Counted from the stretch's first letter, positions 27,467 to 36,306 are shown. The stretch is 64,000 bases of DNA from Sphingobacterium athyrii (GCF_003071065.1 NZ_QCXX01000007.1:354164-418163), one strand, 5' to 3'. Numbers and translations are program-made. Notes: generated by a model not told the origin, from the sequence alone.

Positions 27467-27796
27467 ATGAACTGGGTATTTTTAATTCTTGGCGGAATAT
27501 GTGAAATTGGTTTTACAACCTGTCTGGGAAAAGCCAAGGATGCAGAGGGCAGTGAGCAATGGCTCTGGTATGGAGCCTTTGTTGTCTTCCTATTTGCAAG
27601 TATGGGCTTGTTGATCAAAGCAACGCAGACACTTCCGCTCGGAACAGCCTATGCTGTTTGGACAGGTATCGGTGCTGTCGGAACGGTTTTAATGGGTATT
27701 ATCTTCTTTAAAGAACCGGCAGATTTCTGGCGCATATTCTTTATTTTCACGCTGATTGCTTCCATTGTTGGACTAAAAGCAGTTTCCTCTCATTAA
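27467..27796 (+). CDS. SMR-family small exporter (Gdx/SugE-like)
   Basis: 109 residues from ATG 27467 (the frame is open for nine codons further upstream). Four membrane helices. Seen: the membrane glutamate in 'GGICEIGFTTCLGKA' equivalent to Glu14 of EmrE, and the signature 'PLGTAYAVWTGIGAVGT', strong in the Gdx/SugE branch, which exports guanidinium. Single-gene (homodimer) form. Placed directly after a Crp/Fnr-type regulator, which may control it. Whether the substrate is guanidinium or a quaternary ammonium compound cannot be decided here; no guanidine riboswitch was recognised upstream. Confidence 0.88.
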   Translation: MNWVFLILGGICEIGFTTCLGKAKDAEGSEQWLWYGAFVVFLFASMGLLIKATQTLPLGTAYAVWTGIGAVGTVLMGIIFFKEPADFWRIFFIFTLIASIVGLKAVSSH

Positions 27797-27833
27797 TAGC
27801 TGGCTAGGTAGTTCAAAAGCAACAAAATTTCCT

Positions 27834-27841
27834 TACTTTTG
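27834..27841 (+). promoter_or_regulatory. Candidate -7 box upstream of prfA
   Basis: TACTTTTG fits TAnnTTTG, about 54 nt before the prfA start. The -33 position lacks a clear TTTG. Confidence 0.35.
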
Positions 27842-27894
27842 TACTCTCAATAGTAATCTAGGTCATAAATTCCTAGAAGAAGCATTTTTGATAT

Positions 27895-28968
27895 ATGTTA
27901 GATAAATTACAAGCGATCAAAGAAAGATGGGAAGAAGTGGAAGCTGAGTTAAGCAACCCTGACACCATGCAAGATATGAAACGTTTTGCCAAATTGAATA
28001 AAGAATACAAAGATTTGGGCAAAATCGTGGATCAATACCATATTTATAGAAATATGGTCAGTAATATTGATACCAATAAAGACATCATCATGAACGAGAA
28101 GGATCAGGAACTTCGTGAGATGGCAAAGGAAGAGCTGGATATTTTATTGGTTGAAAAAGAGGAAAAAGAAGAAGAAATCCGTTTGATGCTGATCCCTAAA
28201 GATCCTGAGGATGCCAAAAATGCCATTATCGAGATCCGTGGTGGAACGGGCGGTGACGAGGCAGCTCTATTTGCCGGTGACCTTTACCGTATGTACACCC
28301 GTTATTTTGAAACAAAAGGCTGGCGCAATGAGGTGATGGACGTTACCGAAGGAACTTCAGGTGGTTATAAGGAGGTTATCCTTAAAGTAATCGGCGAGGA
28401 TGCATATGGTCAATTGAAATATGAGTCTGGTGTACACCGCGTACAACGTGTTCCTGATACAGAGACACAAGGACGTGTACATACATCAGCAGCTTCAGTT
28501 GCCGTATTGCCAGAAGCAGAAGATGTGGATGTTGAAATCAATCCGGGTGATATCGAATTACAGACATCCCGCTCGGGGGGTGCCGGAGGTCAGAACGTCA
28601 ATAAAGTAGAAACAAAAGTACAATTGACACATAAACCAACAGGTATTGTCGTCGTTTGTCAGGTAGAACGCTCCCAATTGGCCAACCGCGAGTTAGCGAT
28701 GGAGATGCTTCGTAACAAACTTTATGAACTTGAACTGAACAAAAAGAACGGTGATATTGCTGCAAAAAGAAAAACTTTGGTGTCCACAGGTGACCGTTCA
28801 GCAAAAATCCGTACCTATAACTATCCACAAGGTCGCGTAACAGAGCATCGTATTGGTATGACGATGTACAACCTACCGGCGATCATGGACGGTGATATTC
28901 AAGGAATTATCGACGCATTACAATTTGCAGAGAATGCGGAGAAGATGAAAGACGGTCAAGTAGACTAG
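27895..28968 (+). CDS. prfA: Peptide chain release factor 1
   Basis: 357 residues, the usual RF1 length. Seen: the catalytic GGQ at 231-233 in 'SGGAGGQNVNKVET' and the stop-codon-reading P-x-T tripeptide in 'RVPDTETQGRVHTS', which marks RF1 (UAA/UAG) rather than RF2 (SPF). The N-terminal coiled domain is also complete. Acts on the ribosome to release the finished chain. Followed by a well-defined promoter for tRNA genes. Confidence 0.96.
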   Translation: MLDKLQAIKERWEEVEAELSNPDTMQDMKRFAKLNKEYKDLGKIVDQYHIYRNMVSNIDTNKDIIMNEKDQELREMAKEELDILLVEKEEKEEEIRLMLIPKDPEDAKNAIIEIRGGTGGDEAALFAGDLYRMYTRYFETKGWRNEVMDVTEGTSGGYKEVILKVIGEDAYGQLKYESGVHRVQRVPDTETQGRVHTSAASVAVLPEAEDVDVEINPGDIELQTSRSGGAGGQNVNKVETKVQLTHKPTGIVVVCQVERSQLANRELAMEMLRNKLYELELNKKNGDIAAKRKTLVSTGDRSAKIRTYNYPQGRVTEHRIGMTMYNLPAIMDGDIQGIIDALQFAENAEKMKDGQVD

Positions 28969-28984
28969 TTTTTTTCAAAAAATC

Positions 28985-29015
28985 TTTGCAGATACGTAAA
29001 CAAACGCTATATTTG
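28985..29015 (+). promoter_or_regulatory. Strong Bacteroidota promoter for the tRNA-Asp array
   Basis: TTTG at 28985-28988, exactly 19 nt, then TATATTTG at 29008-29015: a full match to TTTG-N19-TAnnTTTG. It lies 25 nt upstream of the first tRNA-Asp. Confidence 0.78.
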
Positions 29016-29040
29016 CACACCTTCTGAGGAGAAGGGTTGA

Positions 29041-29114
29041 GGTCTGGTAGTTCAGCTGGTTAGAATACATGCCTGTCACGCATGGGGTCGCGGGTTCGAG
29101 TCCCGTCCAGACCG
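29041..29114 (+). tRNA. tRNA-Asp (GTC), copy 1
   Basis: 74 nt, full cloverleaf: acceptor GGTCTGG/CCAGACC, D arm with GTTCAGCTGGTTAGAAT, anticodon stem CATGC/GCATG around GTC, T arm GCGGGTTCGAGTCCCGT, discriminator G (correct for Asp). The CCA end is not encoded. Confidence 0.97.
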
Positions 29115-29174
29115 CTTCAAAAAAGAGAGTAATCTCGGTAAGTTCTTTAACAAAATAAGTTTTTAAGATTTTTA

Positions 29175-29248
29175 GGTCTGGTAGTTCAGCTGGTTAGAAT
29201 ACATGCCTGTCACGCATGGGGTCGCGGGTTCGAGTCCCGTCCAGACCG
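29175..29248 (+). tRNA. tRNA-Asp (GTC), copy 2
   Basis: Identical over all 74 nt to copy 1; separated from it by 60 nt. Anticodon GTC. Confidence 0.97.
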
Positions 29249-29282
29249 CCAAAAATTATTAAAAACAATCTTTAAGATTTTA

Positions 29283-29356
29283 GGTCTGGTAGTTCAGCTG
29301 GTTAGAATACATGCCTGTCACGCATGGGGTCGCGGGTTCGAGTCCCGTCCAGACCG
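29283..29356 (+). tRNA. tRNA-Asp (GTC), copy 3
   Basis: Identical over 74 nt to copies 1 and 2; separated from copy 2 by 34 nt, with a spacer ending (TTTAAGATTTTA) close to that before copy 2. Confidence 0.97.
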
Positions 29357-29382
29357 CTAAAATTTTAAAAACACACCTTGTT

Positions 29383-29456
29383 GGTCTGGTAGTTCAGCTG
29401 GTTAGAATACATGCCTGTCACGCATGGGGTCGCGGGTTCGAGTCCCGTCCAGACCG
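29383..29456 (+). tRNA. tRNA-Asp (GTC), copy 4
   Basis: Identical over 74 nt to the other copies; 26 nt after copy 3, followed directly by a terminator hairpin. Anticodon GTC. Confidence 0.97.
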
Positions 29457-29461
29457 CCAAC

Positions 29462-29499
29462 AAAAAAAGCATCATTTGAATAAAATGATGCTTTTTTTT
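29462..29499. terminator. Terminator after tRNA-Asp array
   Basis: Perfect stem of about 16 bp, A7-GCATCATTT pairing with AAATGATGC-T7, 5-nt loop, T8 tail. It ends the tRNA transcript and, read the other way, ends the convergent minus-strand Fe-S protein/MFS unit. Confidence 0.92.
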
Positions 29500-29518
29500 G
29501 TTACACGAATTTCCTCCC

Positions 29519-29743
29519 TTATTTTTTTAATTCATACTGCAGCGCTCCCGAAGGACAACGCTTAATCTGATCAATCAGTTCCGCTGTGCTTGCATTTTGA
29601 ACCGTAATCCAAGGCCTATCTTTTGGATGGTATACCTGTGGTAAACTTTTAACACAGACAGCGGCGTGTTCACATCGCTCAGGAATCCAAAGCACAGCGA
29701 TCTCCCCATTGGGATGATCATATCTAACAATCCTTTCTTCCAT
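29519..29743 (-). CDS. YjdI-type (4Fe-4S) mono-cluster mini-protein
   Basis: 74 residues, soluble. Seen: two cysteines in 'PERCEHAAVCVKSLP' and one in 'IKRCPSGALQYEL', with 'PWITVQNASTAELIDQI' between. This is the divergent ferredoxin-like (Fer4_19/YjdI) family, annotated as an Fe-S protein; only three Cys are visible here, so the fourth ligand may be His or the cluster may differ. It lies 48 nt downstream of the MFS gene on the same strand and is probably cotranscribed with it. Confidence 0.85.
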   Translation of the reverse strand: MEERIVRYDHPNGEIAVLWIPERCEHAAVCVKSLPQVYHPKDRPWITVQNASTAELIDQIKRCPSGALQYELKK

Positions 29744-29791
29744 AATAAAAATCTCTCCTGAAATACTAATGTCAATACGTACGATTTTGTT

Positions 29792-31033
29792 TTATGAAAT
29801 CGGACGTCTCCGTTTGATCATCCTACTGACACGATAGAGCATAAAAATAGCCACTATAGAGAGTAACACGACAATGACACCCAAGCTTGGGTAATGTTCC
29901 AATGGGCTTTCCTTCGTCTGTTGAACAATGATCACACCGGCAAGTGACGCTGCTACTCCCCCAGCCAGCTGCTGCAGGGATGAGCTGATGCTCATAAATG
30001 CGCCCCTGTCTTTCATCTCGGGAACCGCACTGATCAAAGCCGAAGAAGGTGTCATACGGCTCAGGATACCAGCCATCATCAATATATTCAAAAAGATAAC
30101 CAGATAAAACGGCGTAACTCCCAGATTGGTATAAATCAATACGACGACCATCAGCCATATCGAAGCTAGCGCAAAGATTTTAAATTTATCATAGCGGTCA
30201 CTCAATTTCCCAACGATAGGCATAATAATCAATGAGGCGACACCGGATATCATAAATAATAGGGGCAATTGTTCATGACTAACTTTCAGGTTATTGACGG
30301 CAAAGGCACTTCCAAAAGGCATCATCATATAACCACCGATGGAGAGCAGCGCCGTCGCCAGAAAACCAACGCGGTACTCCTTTTGCGAAAAAGTAGTCCA
30401 CAGATGCTTAAGTGCCGATTGATGTTTCTGCAGGCCGATATGTGCAGTTATAGGAATCAGTTTAACCGCAATAATAATGACAATGACCAAGGCCATCACA
30501 GCGATCCATAGGAAAGCACTATGCCAGCCCCAGTTGTTTGCAATATACAGGCCTATTGGAATCCCAAGTACCTGACTGGCGCCAAAGCCCATCTGCACAA
30601 AACCCATGACGCGCCCTCTTTGTTGCAGCGTAAATATATCCGTAATGATAGCCATCGAAATCGACCCAATGACACCACCAAACAAACCGGTCACCACACG
30701 GGCAGCAACCAAAGTCCAATAGTCATTGGCGAAACTGCAAAAAAAGGTTCCGATGATAAAACCCGAGTAAAAAAACAGCAAGAGCTTCTTCCGGTCGAAG
30801 CGATCGGCAAATCCCGCCGTCAGCAAACCCGATGCGCCGGCACTAAAAGCATAGGCTGAAACCGCTACACCAAATTGAGCTGGTTTTAGATCGATAGCCT
30901 TCATCAAAATATCGCCCATCGGTGACATCACCATAAAATCAAGCACGACGGTAAATTGTGTTATTGCCAGCAAAAATACAACGAGTTTTTGGTACGCCGT
31001 AAAGGGGGCATTCGCCTGTTGGTCTATTTCCAT
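29792..31033 (-). CDS. MFS transporter, drug exporter-like
   Basis: 413 residues, 12 predicted membrane helices. Seen: loop 2-3 motif 'GFADRFDRKKLLLFFY' (the G-x3-D-R-x-G/D-R-K MFS signature), 'VVTGLFGGVIGSISMAIITD', and a similar 'GKLSDRYDKFKIF' loop in the second half. N-terminal 'VVLDFMVMSPMGDILM' is typical of DHA1-type multidrug or arabinose-efflux-like exporters in Bacteroidota. Substrate unknown. The Fe-S mini-protein gene follows in the same direction. Confidence 0.9.
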   Translation of the reverse strand: MEIDQQANAPFTAYQKLVVFLLAITQFTVVLDFMVMSPMGDILMKAIDLKPAQFGVAVSAYAFSAGASGLLTAGFADRFDRKKLLLFFYSGFIIGTFFCSFANDYWTLVAARVVTGLFGGVIGSISMAIITDIFTLQQRGRVMGFVQMGFGASQVLGIPIGLYIANNWGWHSAFLWIAVMALVIVIIIAVKLIPITAHIGLQKHQSALKHLWTTFSQKEYRVGFLATALLSIGGYMMMPFGSAFAVNNLKVSHEQLPLLFMISGVASLIIMPIVGKLSDRYDKFKIFALASIWLMVVVLIYTNLGVTPFYLVIFLNILMMAGILSRMTPSSALISAVPEMKDRGAFMSISSSLQQLAGGVAASLAGVIIVQQTKESPLEHYPSLGVIVVLLSIVAIFMLYRVSRMIKRRRPIS

Positions 31034-31394
31034 ATGATAATGATGATCTTGGTTTGAACTGAGTAAAAATACAGAAGCGTCCGAACATTCTACGCAATAA
31101 GTCTATAAAAATTATTCAATATACTTTTTGACAGCTTTAGGGCCAATTTTCACCAAACCTACATGAGGTAAATAGCCCTGCCGCCGACTTTTTCCGCCCC
31201 TTAGTATCCTTTCTGCTTTAGCGATAGCTGGGACTCAACCGTCAGTCTTATCATGCAATAAACGCGCGCAACTGGTTTACTTAACACCTATTGAAACCGT
31301 GGAAGCAGCTGCGTTTGCTAAAAGCTGACCCACAAAATAAAAAAGCCAGCACTTGTGTTTCAGGTGCTGGCTTTGATCGCTTTTAATGTATTTT
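31034..31394. other. Intergenic region between MFS gene and GH2 gene
   Basis: 361 bp between two minus-strand genes. It contains the GH2 terminator near 31340-31374; the rest (31034-31335) shows no gene and must hold the MFS promoter, but I find no convincing consensus there. Confidence 0.45.
31336..31374 (-). terminator. Terminator after GH2 gene
   Basis: Stem AAAGCCAGCAC/GTGCTGGCTTT (31342-31352 with 31364-31374), extendable by two pairs including a wobble, with a T-rich run on the minus strand (complement of AAATAAAAAA). It lies 20 bp past the GH2 stop. Confidence 0.85.
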
Positions 31395-34300
31395 TTATTC
31401 GGCAATAACAGCAAATTCTGCGCCTGAAGCGAAATCATCGCCACGCTGCGAACTCAATGCGGTAAAGCGGATATAACGTCCCTTGACAGGCTTTTCGAAC
31501 CGAACGGTTTTGAGCTTCTTATTCCGTTCGAATGCGCCCGACATCACGTCTTCCCAGTTTTTACCGTCTTGACTCACCTGAATCTTATAATCCTTGATAT
31601 CACCATTTGCGCCATCCGGTCTCGGCAAAAATGTAAAACCTTTGATCGTCTTCACACTCGCGGCATCGAAATCAACCCAATGCGGATATTGTGCGACAGT
31701 GACTGAATACATCGTATGCCAGATCGACGAAGGATCTCCATCCAATAGGTTCTTGGCATCACCTTCACCGGTCTCCTGGCTGGAAGCAAAGACCACTTCC
31801 ATCGGAACCGTCTCGATCTTGCTGTATTGTTGGGTTACTTTTAATTTTTCATTTCCCCGATACCAGGCCGTTATTGTTCCGCCTTGACGCAGATCAAAAG
31901 AATTCTTATAAATGTTTGCTTTTCCATTGTTCACCGTATACAGTACGGTCTCCGCTTTATTTCCCGAAAGAATGGATACCTCACCTGTTGAACTTCTGGC
32001 AAAAGAAATGGGGGCATCACCTGCGGTAGCCACCTGTGCTTTGGCCAAGTAGTCATTTTGTCGCACCGGACGGATAATAAATCCTATTGACGTGGGAACA
32101 GCTTTCACACGGTCTTTTTCCAATGGCGGCCCTTGACCGCAACTATTACCGCCGAGACCAGTGACTGCAGCGTCCAAGTGTAAATGCACACCGGAACTCT
32201 TTGGTAGCTGATAAGGGTGCGGTGCAAATGTCAATTCCAGTTCGCTGTATTCCAAAGCGGACGTCGCAAGATGATCTTTCGCAATAAAGATCGCTCCTTG
32301 TCCATCCGTATTGGTCAGGGATGTCCAGCGCACATCCTCATTGTTACTCATATTCTGCGGATTGGGCCATGGTACGAACTGATCTTTTACTGTACTTTTA
32401 TGCAATTCGATAAATTGTGCCGTTTTACGATCCGCATAGTTATTGATCGGGCCACGTCCATAATAGGTATAGTTGCCAAATTCACCCGGCAATTGCAAGG
32501 AATAGCCCAGTCTTGCCAATACGACGCTTGCATTGTTCGAAGTGATACTAGATGACAATTCAATCGAACCATCCTGGTATATCGTCCAGATCTGATTGCT
32601 CGTAAACTTGAAATCATCATTGCCAAACGGTTTATCCGTATGCGCTTTGAGTGTATATCTTCCAGATGTTCCACCTAACAATGAAGCACCATGGGGAGCC
32701 TGAGACTCAATCGTAAATGCCAAAACTACTGTCCCGTCTTTCTTCGTATAGCTATTTGAAGATAAAACGTTATGTTTTAAGTTGTGCAAGCCCTTTTCAA
32801 ACCATTGCTGATAAGCCCAGTTATCGTTATCAACAGGCGCACGCAAAGCATCCAGTTTAGGTCCTTCGCCGTCACGAATAATTTGCTTGCCAGCATAAGC
32901 CAAACTGTAGATTGACCCAGTCTTATTGTCAAATTTTGCGACAAACTGATCCCCTTTCACAACCTGAAGCTCACCTTCCTTGGAAAGTACGGGATTTTCA
33001 CCTTTGGCAACAGTCGAAATCAACGGTTTATTTTCCGCGGCTTTGACAAACAGCTGCTCTTCCATTTGGACAAAGCCCCTATTTGCCCATGGCTTATCCT
33101 CGTTGAGCAGAAATTGAACCTTGACAAAATATTCAGATCCCGCATCCAATTTAGCATATTCGATCGGCAGGACAACCTGTTTTTTCTGACGTGCTTTGGG
33201 CAGATCAGCAGTGGCTATTGTACCTGTACTTCCGGCAACGGCTATCCCATCTTTGAACAGTGACCATTGAACCCGATAGTCACTAAGATCTTTGAAATAG
33301 TTTTTATTGAATAGCTCAATTTTTCCCTGTTGAATATCAATGGCCTTAATACCAACATTTTGATAAACCATTTTTACCTCATAATATTGCGGTTTGGGTT
33401 TCATATCGGCAAAGATCAACCCATTGTTGACAAATGTACCATCATTCGGCTTGTCACCAAAGTCACCACCATAAGCCAAAAACCGTTCACCTGTCTTTTT
33501 ATCGTAATAATACATCGCTTGGTCAATCCAGTCCCAGATTGCTCCACCCATAAAGAAGTTGGTCGATTCGATGGCTTCCCAGTAATCAATTAAGTTGCCG
33601 ACGGCATTTCCCATCGAGTGCGAGTACTCGGAGATATGAAAAGGGTACTTCAACTTGTAGGTTCCTTTGACAGCCCCTCTGACCCAGTCAATAGATGGAT
33701 ACTGATTTGAGCCCATATCCACAATCGCGTTGTTACGTTCGTACTGGACAGGTCTTGAGGTATCTATTTTTTTGATCGCATCATAAGCCGCTACAAAATT
33801 ATCTCCGGGACCAGCCTCGTTACCAAGCGACCAGATCACGACAGAAGGATGGTTGATAGTAGCATGCACCATTTCGATATTCCGTGCTACATGGGCATTT
33901 TTCCATTCGGGAACATGAGAAAGCGATTCCTTTCCATAATAGTATTGATGGCTTTCAATATTAGCTTCATCCTCAAGATAGATGCCGTATTTATCACAGA
34001 GGTAGTACCAATAGGGCGGCTCCGGATAGTGTGAATTACGCACGTGATTGATATTGGCGCTTTTCATCAGCTTTACTTCGGCTTCCATCTGCTCCCTGGT
34101 AACGACTTTTCCATGTTCAGGATTCGTCTCATGGCGGTTCACACCTTTCAGTTTAACCGTTTTTCCGTTGATGTAGTAATAACGTCCGGCAAGGCCAAAT
34201 TCGTCATCAGAAGCCTTGGTATCTTTAATTTCGACCTTCCGAAACCCGACATAAGTGGAAACCGTTTCAATCGTTTTATTTTTCCTGTCCTTCAATTCCG

Positions 34301-35456
34301 CAACCAAGGTATACCGATAGGGAAGTTCAGCGGACCATTTATCCGGATTTTTTACAGCTAATGTTGCTTCGATGCTATTCGAAGCATTCGCATCCAACTG
34401 TGGAATAATAGCAGACACTTCAGCCCGCTCTACCAAGGTATTTTCATCGCTATACAGTTTATTCTTATACAAGGAATAAACAAGGGTATAACCATCAGCT
34501 TTCTTACGGCTCAAATTACGGACGGTACCGGTAATTTTCAGGGCACCATCCTCATAGCGGTCATCCAATGTCGGAATTGCTGCCAGATCACGAATTTGGA
34601 TTTTGGGTGTTGAAGTCAGTGAGACATCGCGAAATATTCCCGGCAGGCGAAACATATCCTGGGCTTCCAAGAATGATGCATCAGAGCTGCGGTAGACTTC
34701 TACCGCCAACACGTTCTCCCCTTCTTTTTTTAAGAAAGGAGAGATATTAAAGGAAGCAAGGTTTCTTGAATTTTTTGAAAAGCCAACATATTTGCCATTC
34801 ACCCAAAGGTAGAAAAAGGAGTCTACCCCGTCAAAATTGAGAAATACCTCGCGACCGTCCCAATCCTTCGGAACGGTAAAATTACGGCGGTATGAGCCGA
34901 CTTCATTACGGTATACATAAGTCGTCCAATCTTGTGGTGGCGTACGCATCACCCCTCCACGCCAGTCATCCACCTTCACCTGATGTTGAAAAATCACGCG
35001 CTGGTTGGTGTAAATAGGCACACCATATTTTAGGCTGCCATCCTTCTGAATACCGAAGATGTTCCAGCTCATTGGAACAGGTACGAATTCCCAAGCATTG
35101 ACATCATAGTTAGGATCATAAAAATCTTTTGGTCGTTCTTCCGGTGTCTTTACCCAATGAAACTTCCAGGAACCGTTGAGCGAGCGCCAAAAGTTACTAT
35201 GCTCGGGAAGTACTTTTCTCGCAGTTTCAACGTTTGAAAAGGAGAAGAACGAAGCGTGTGGCAATTCTTTGTTGAGTGATAATAACTGTGGTGATTCCCA
35301 TTCATTACCTTTTGGAGATAAGATATCTTCATACTGGAAGCCTGCTATAGGAGCTGTGAATGACTGTCCTGTCGTCGAGGTCGAATGAAGGGACAGCAAC
35401 GAAGCCAGTAAGGTTGGAAAAATAACGGATTTTCTTAACATCATGTATTTAAGCAT
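31395..35456 (-). CDS. Secreted GH2 beta-galactosidase-like enzyme with C-terminal F5/8 type C domain
   Basis: 1353 residues, much longer than LacZ (about 1020). Seen in order: signal peptide (to about residue 30), sugar-binding and Ig-like GH2 domains (about 60-440), TIM barrel with 'GVNRHETNPEHG', acid/base Glu547 in 'WSLGNEAGPG' and nucleophile Glu610 in 'HISEYSHSMGN', an Ig-like DUF4981 region, the Bgal small-chain domain ('LDALRAPVDNDNW', 'YYGRGPINNYADRKTA'), then a discoidin-like (F5/8C) carbohydrate-binding domain at about 1225-1353. Secreted and glycan-degrading; the exact galactoside is unknown. In-frame ATGs at 35444 and 35441 are alternatives; 35441 gives a cleaner signal peptide and a more usual leader length from the promoter. 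No SusCD pair is nearby. Confidence 0.92.
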   Translation of the reverse strand: MLKYMMLRKSVIFPTLLASLLSLHSTSTTGQSFTAPIAGFQYEDILSPKGNEWESPQLLSLNKELPHASFFSFSNVETARKVLPEHSNFWRSLNGSWKFHWVKTPEERPKDFYDPNYDVNAWEFVPVPMSWNIFGIQKDGSLKYGVPIYTNQRVIFQHQVKVDDWRGGVMRTPPQDWTTYVYRNEVGSYRRNFTVPKDWDGREVFLNFDGVDSFFYLWVNGKYVGFSKNSRNLASFNISPFLKKEGENVLAVEVYRSSDASFLEAQDMFRLPGIFRDVSLTSTPKIQIRDLAAIPTLDDRYEDGALKITGTVRNLSRKKADGYTLVYSLYKNKLYSDENTLVERAEVSAIIPQLDANASNSIEATLAVKNPDKWSAELPYRYTLVAELKDRKNKTIETVSTYVGFRKVEIKDTKASDDEFGLAGRYYYINGKTVKLKGVNRHETNPEHGKVVTREQMEAEVKLMKSANINHVRNSHYPEPPYWYYLCDKYGIYLEDEANIESHQYYYGKESLSHVPEWKNAHVARNIEMVHATINHPSVVIWSLGNEAGPGDNFVAAYDAIKKIDTSRPVQYERNNAIVDMGSNQYPSIDWVRGAVKGTYKLKYPFHISEYSHSMGNAVGNLIDYWEAIESTNFFMGGAIWDWIDQAMYYYDKKTGERFLAYGGDFGDKPNDGTFVNNGLIFADMKPKPQYYEVKMVYQNVGIKAIDIQQGKIELFNKNYFKDLSDYRVQWSLFKDGIAVAGSTGTIATADLPKARQKKQVVLPIEYAKLDAGSEYFVKVQFLLNEDKPWANRGFVQMEEQLFVKAAENKPLISTVAKGENPVLSKEGELQVVKGDQFVAKFDNKTGSIYSLAYAGKQIIRDGEGPKLDALRAPVDNDNWAYQQWFEKGLHNLKHNVLSSNSYTKKDGTVVLAFTIESQAPHGASLLGGTSGRYTLKAHTDKPFGNDDFKFTSNQIWTIYQDGSIELSSSITSNNASVVLARLGYSLQLPGEFGNYTYYGRGPINNYADRKTAQFIELHKSTVKDQFVPWPNPQNMSNNEDVRWTSLTNTDGQGAIFIAKDHLATSALEYSELELTFAPHPYQLPKSSGVHLHLDAAVTGLGGNSCGQGPPLEKDRVKAVPTSIGFIIRPVRQNDYLAKAQVATAGDAPISFARSSTGEVSILSGNKAETVLYTVNNGKANIYKNSFDLRQGGTITAWYRGNEKLKVTQQYSKIETVPMEVVFASSQETGEGDAKNLLDGDPSSIWHTMYSVTVAQYPHWVDFDAASVKTIKGFTFLPRPDGANGDIKDYKIQVSQDGKNWEDVMSGAFERNKKLKTVRFEKPVKGRYIRFTALSSQRGDDFASGAEFAVIAE

Positions 35457-35471
35457 TTTAGTTCAGGAAAC

Positions 35472-35503
35472 CAAATGTAACTTCATTTTAGAGGAATAAC
35501 AAG
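35472..35503 (-). promoter_or_regulatory. Candidate promoter for GH2 gene
   Basis: On the minus strand TACATTTG (plus 35472-35479) is preceded by CTTG (35500-35503) at 20-nt spacing, a good Bacteroidota match. Predicted transcript start is only about 10 nt before ATG 35456, which favours one of the downstream ATGs. Confidence 0.5.
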
Positions 35504-35640
35504 CAGATTATTAAAGCACTCGATTGCGAAACTTTTTCGATACATAAATAAACAACGGATGATTCAAGGGTCATCTGAAAATCGAAGCAAAAACAAATGC
35601 TTTCGGTTTCAGGGAATAAGCAGTATTTTTGGGCGTAGAT

Positions 35641-35671
35641 TTCGCATTAAACAAATAAAAGTTTACGTTTG
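35641..35671 (+). promoter_or_regulatory. Candidate promoter for sigma/protease operon
   Basis: TACGTTTG at 35664-35671 fits TAnnTTTG, with TTCG (one mismatch to TTTG) exactly 19 nt upstream at 35641-35644. The sigma gene begins about 60 nt downstream. Autoregulation by the ECF sigma would require a different motif; none was identified. Confidence 0.4.
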
Positions 35672-35733
35672 AAAATATTTTGAAGATTTTCATTTTTCAA
35701 AGGGTTACAATTTAGGCATTAAGGTATTAATAG

Positions 35734-36306
35734 GTGAGTAAATTCAGTAAATCAGTCCTGCTAGAAAATGATGAGCAGATCATTGAAGGCCTCAAACAAG
35801 GCAATAGCTTGGCGATAGATAGTATCTATAAACGATATTATCCATCCATAAGCCATATGATACTGCAAAACAATGGAAGTGAGGATGAAGCAAAAGATAT
35901 CTTTCAGGAGGCTGTAATTGTGCTCTACGATAAAGTTGCCAAAGGTGACTTTGAGCTCAGCAGCAAACTCAAAACATATCTTTACTCGATTTGCCGAAGG
36001 CTTTGGCTTAAGCAACTCAATCGTGCTGGTTTTGGCAATAGTGACATTAGCGGTTATGAAGACTCTTTATTTGAGGAAGAAGATTTACAACAGCACCAAG
36101 AACTTGAAAAAAAGTTCGATCAAATGGAACTCGCGCTAGAGAAAATGGGGGAACCTTGTAAGACGATCTTACATGATTTCTATATCTTAAACCACTCGAT
36201 GCAGGACATCTGTGAAAAATTTGGTTATACCAATACAGATAATGCCAAGACTCAAAAATATAAATGCCTACAACGGCTGAAAAAAATATTTTTTTCAACA
36301 GATTAA
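35734..36306 (+). CDS. ECF-type RNA polymerase sigma factor
   Basis: 190 residues. Seen: sigma region 2 (about 18-85, 'AIDSIYKRYYPSISHMI', 'EAKDIFQEAVIVLYDKV', 'YLYSICRRLWLKQLN') and region 4 (about 130-185, 'CKTILHDFYILNHSMQDICEKFGYTNTDNAKTQK' pattern). Starts at GTG 35734: a TAG lies one codon upstream in frame and the first ATG is about 40 codons in. It is followed by only a few nucleotides before a membrane protein with an anti-sigma-like N-terminus, so the two genes should be coexpressed and functionally paired. Belongs to the Bacteroidota sigma group with the 'GYTNxDNAKTQKYKC' segment. Confidence 0.92.
   Translation: MSKFSKSVLLENDEQIIEGLKQGNSLAIDSIYKRYYPSISHMILQNNGSEDEAKDIFQEAVIVLYDKVAKGDFELSSKLKTYLYSICRRLWLKQLNRAGFGNSDISGYEDSLFEEEDLQQHQELEKKFDQMELALEKMGEPCKTILHDFYILNHSMQDICEKFGYTNTDNAKTQKYKCLQRLKKIFFSTD

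Noticed and set aside
29041..29456. Regular repeats resembling a CRISPR array
   Set aside because: The repeated 74-nt unit folds as tRNA-Asp and the spacers are short, AT-rich and not unique-length; it is a tRNA cluster.
29311..29565. Open frame running through tRNA copies 3 and 4
   Set aside because: It reads through RNA genes; the repeated peptide reflects the repeated tRNA sequence.
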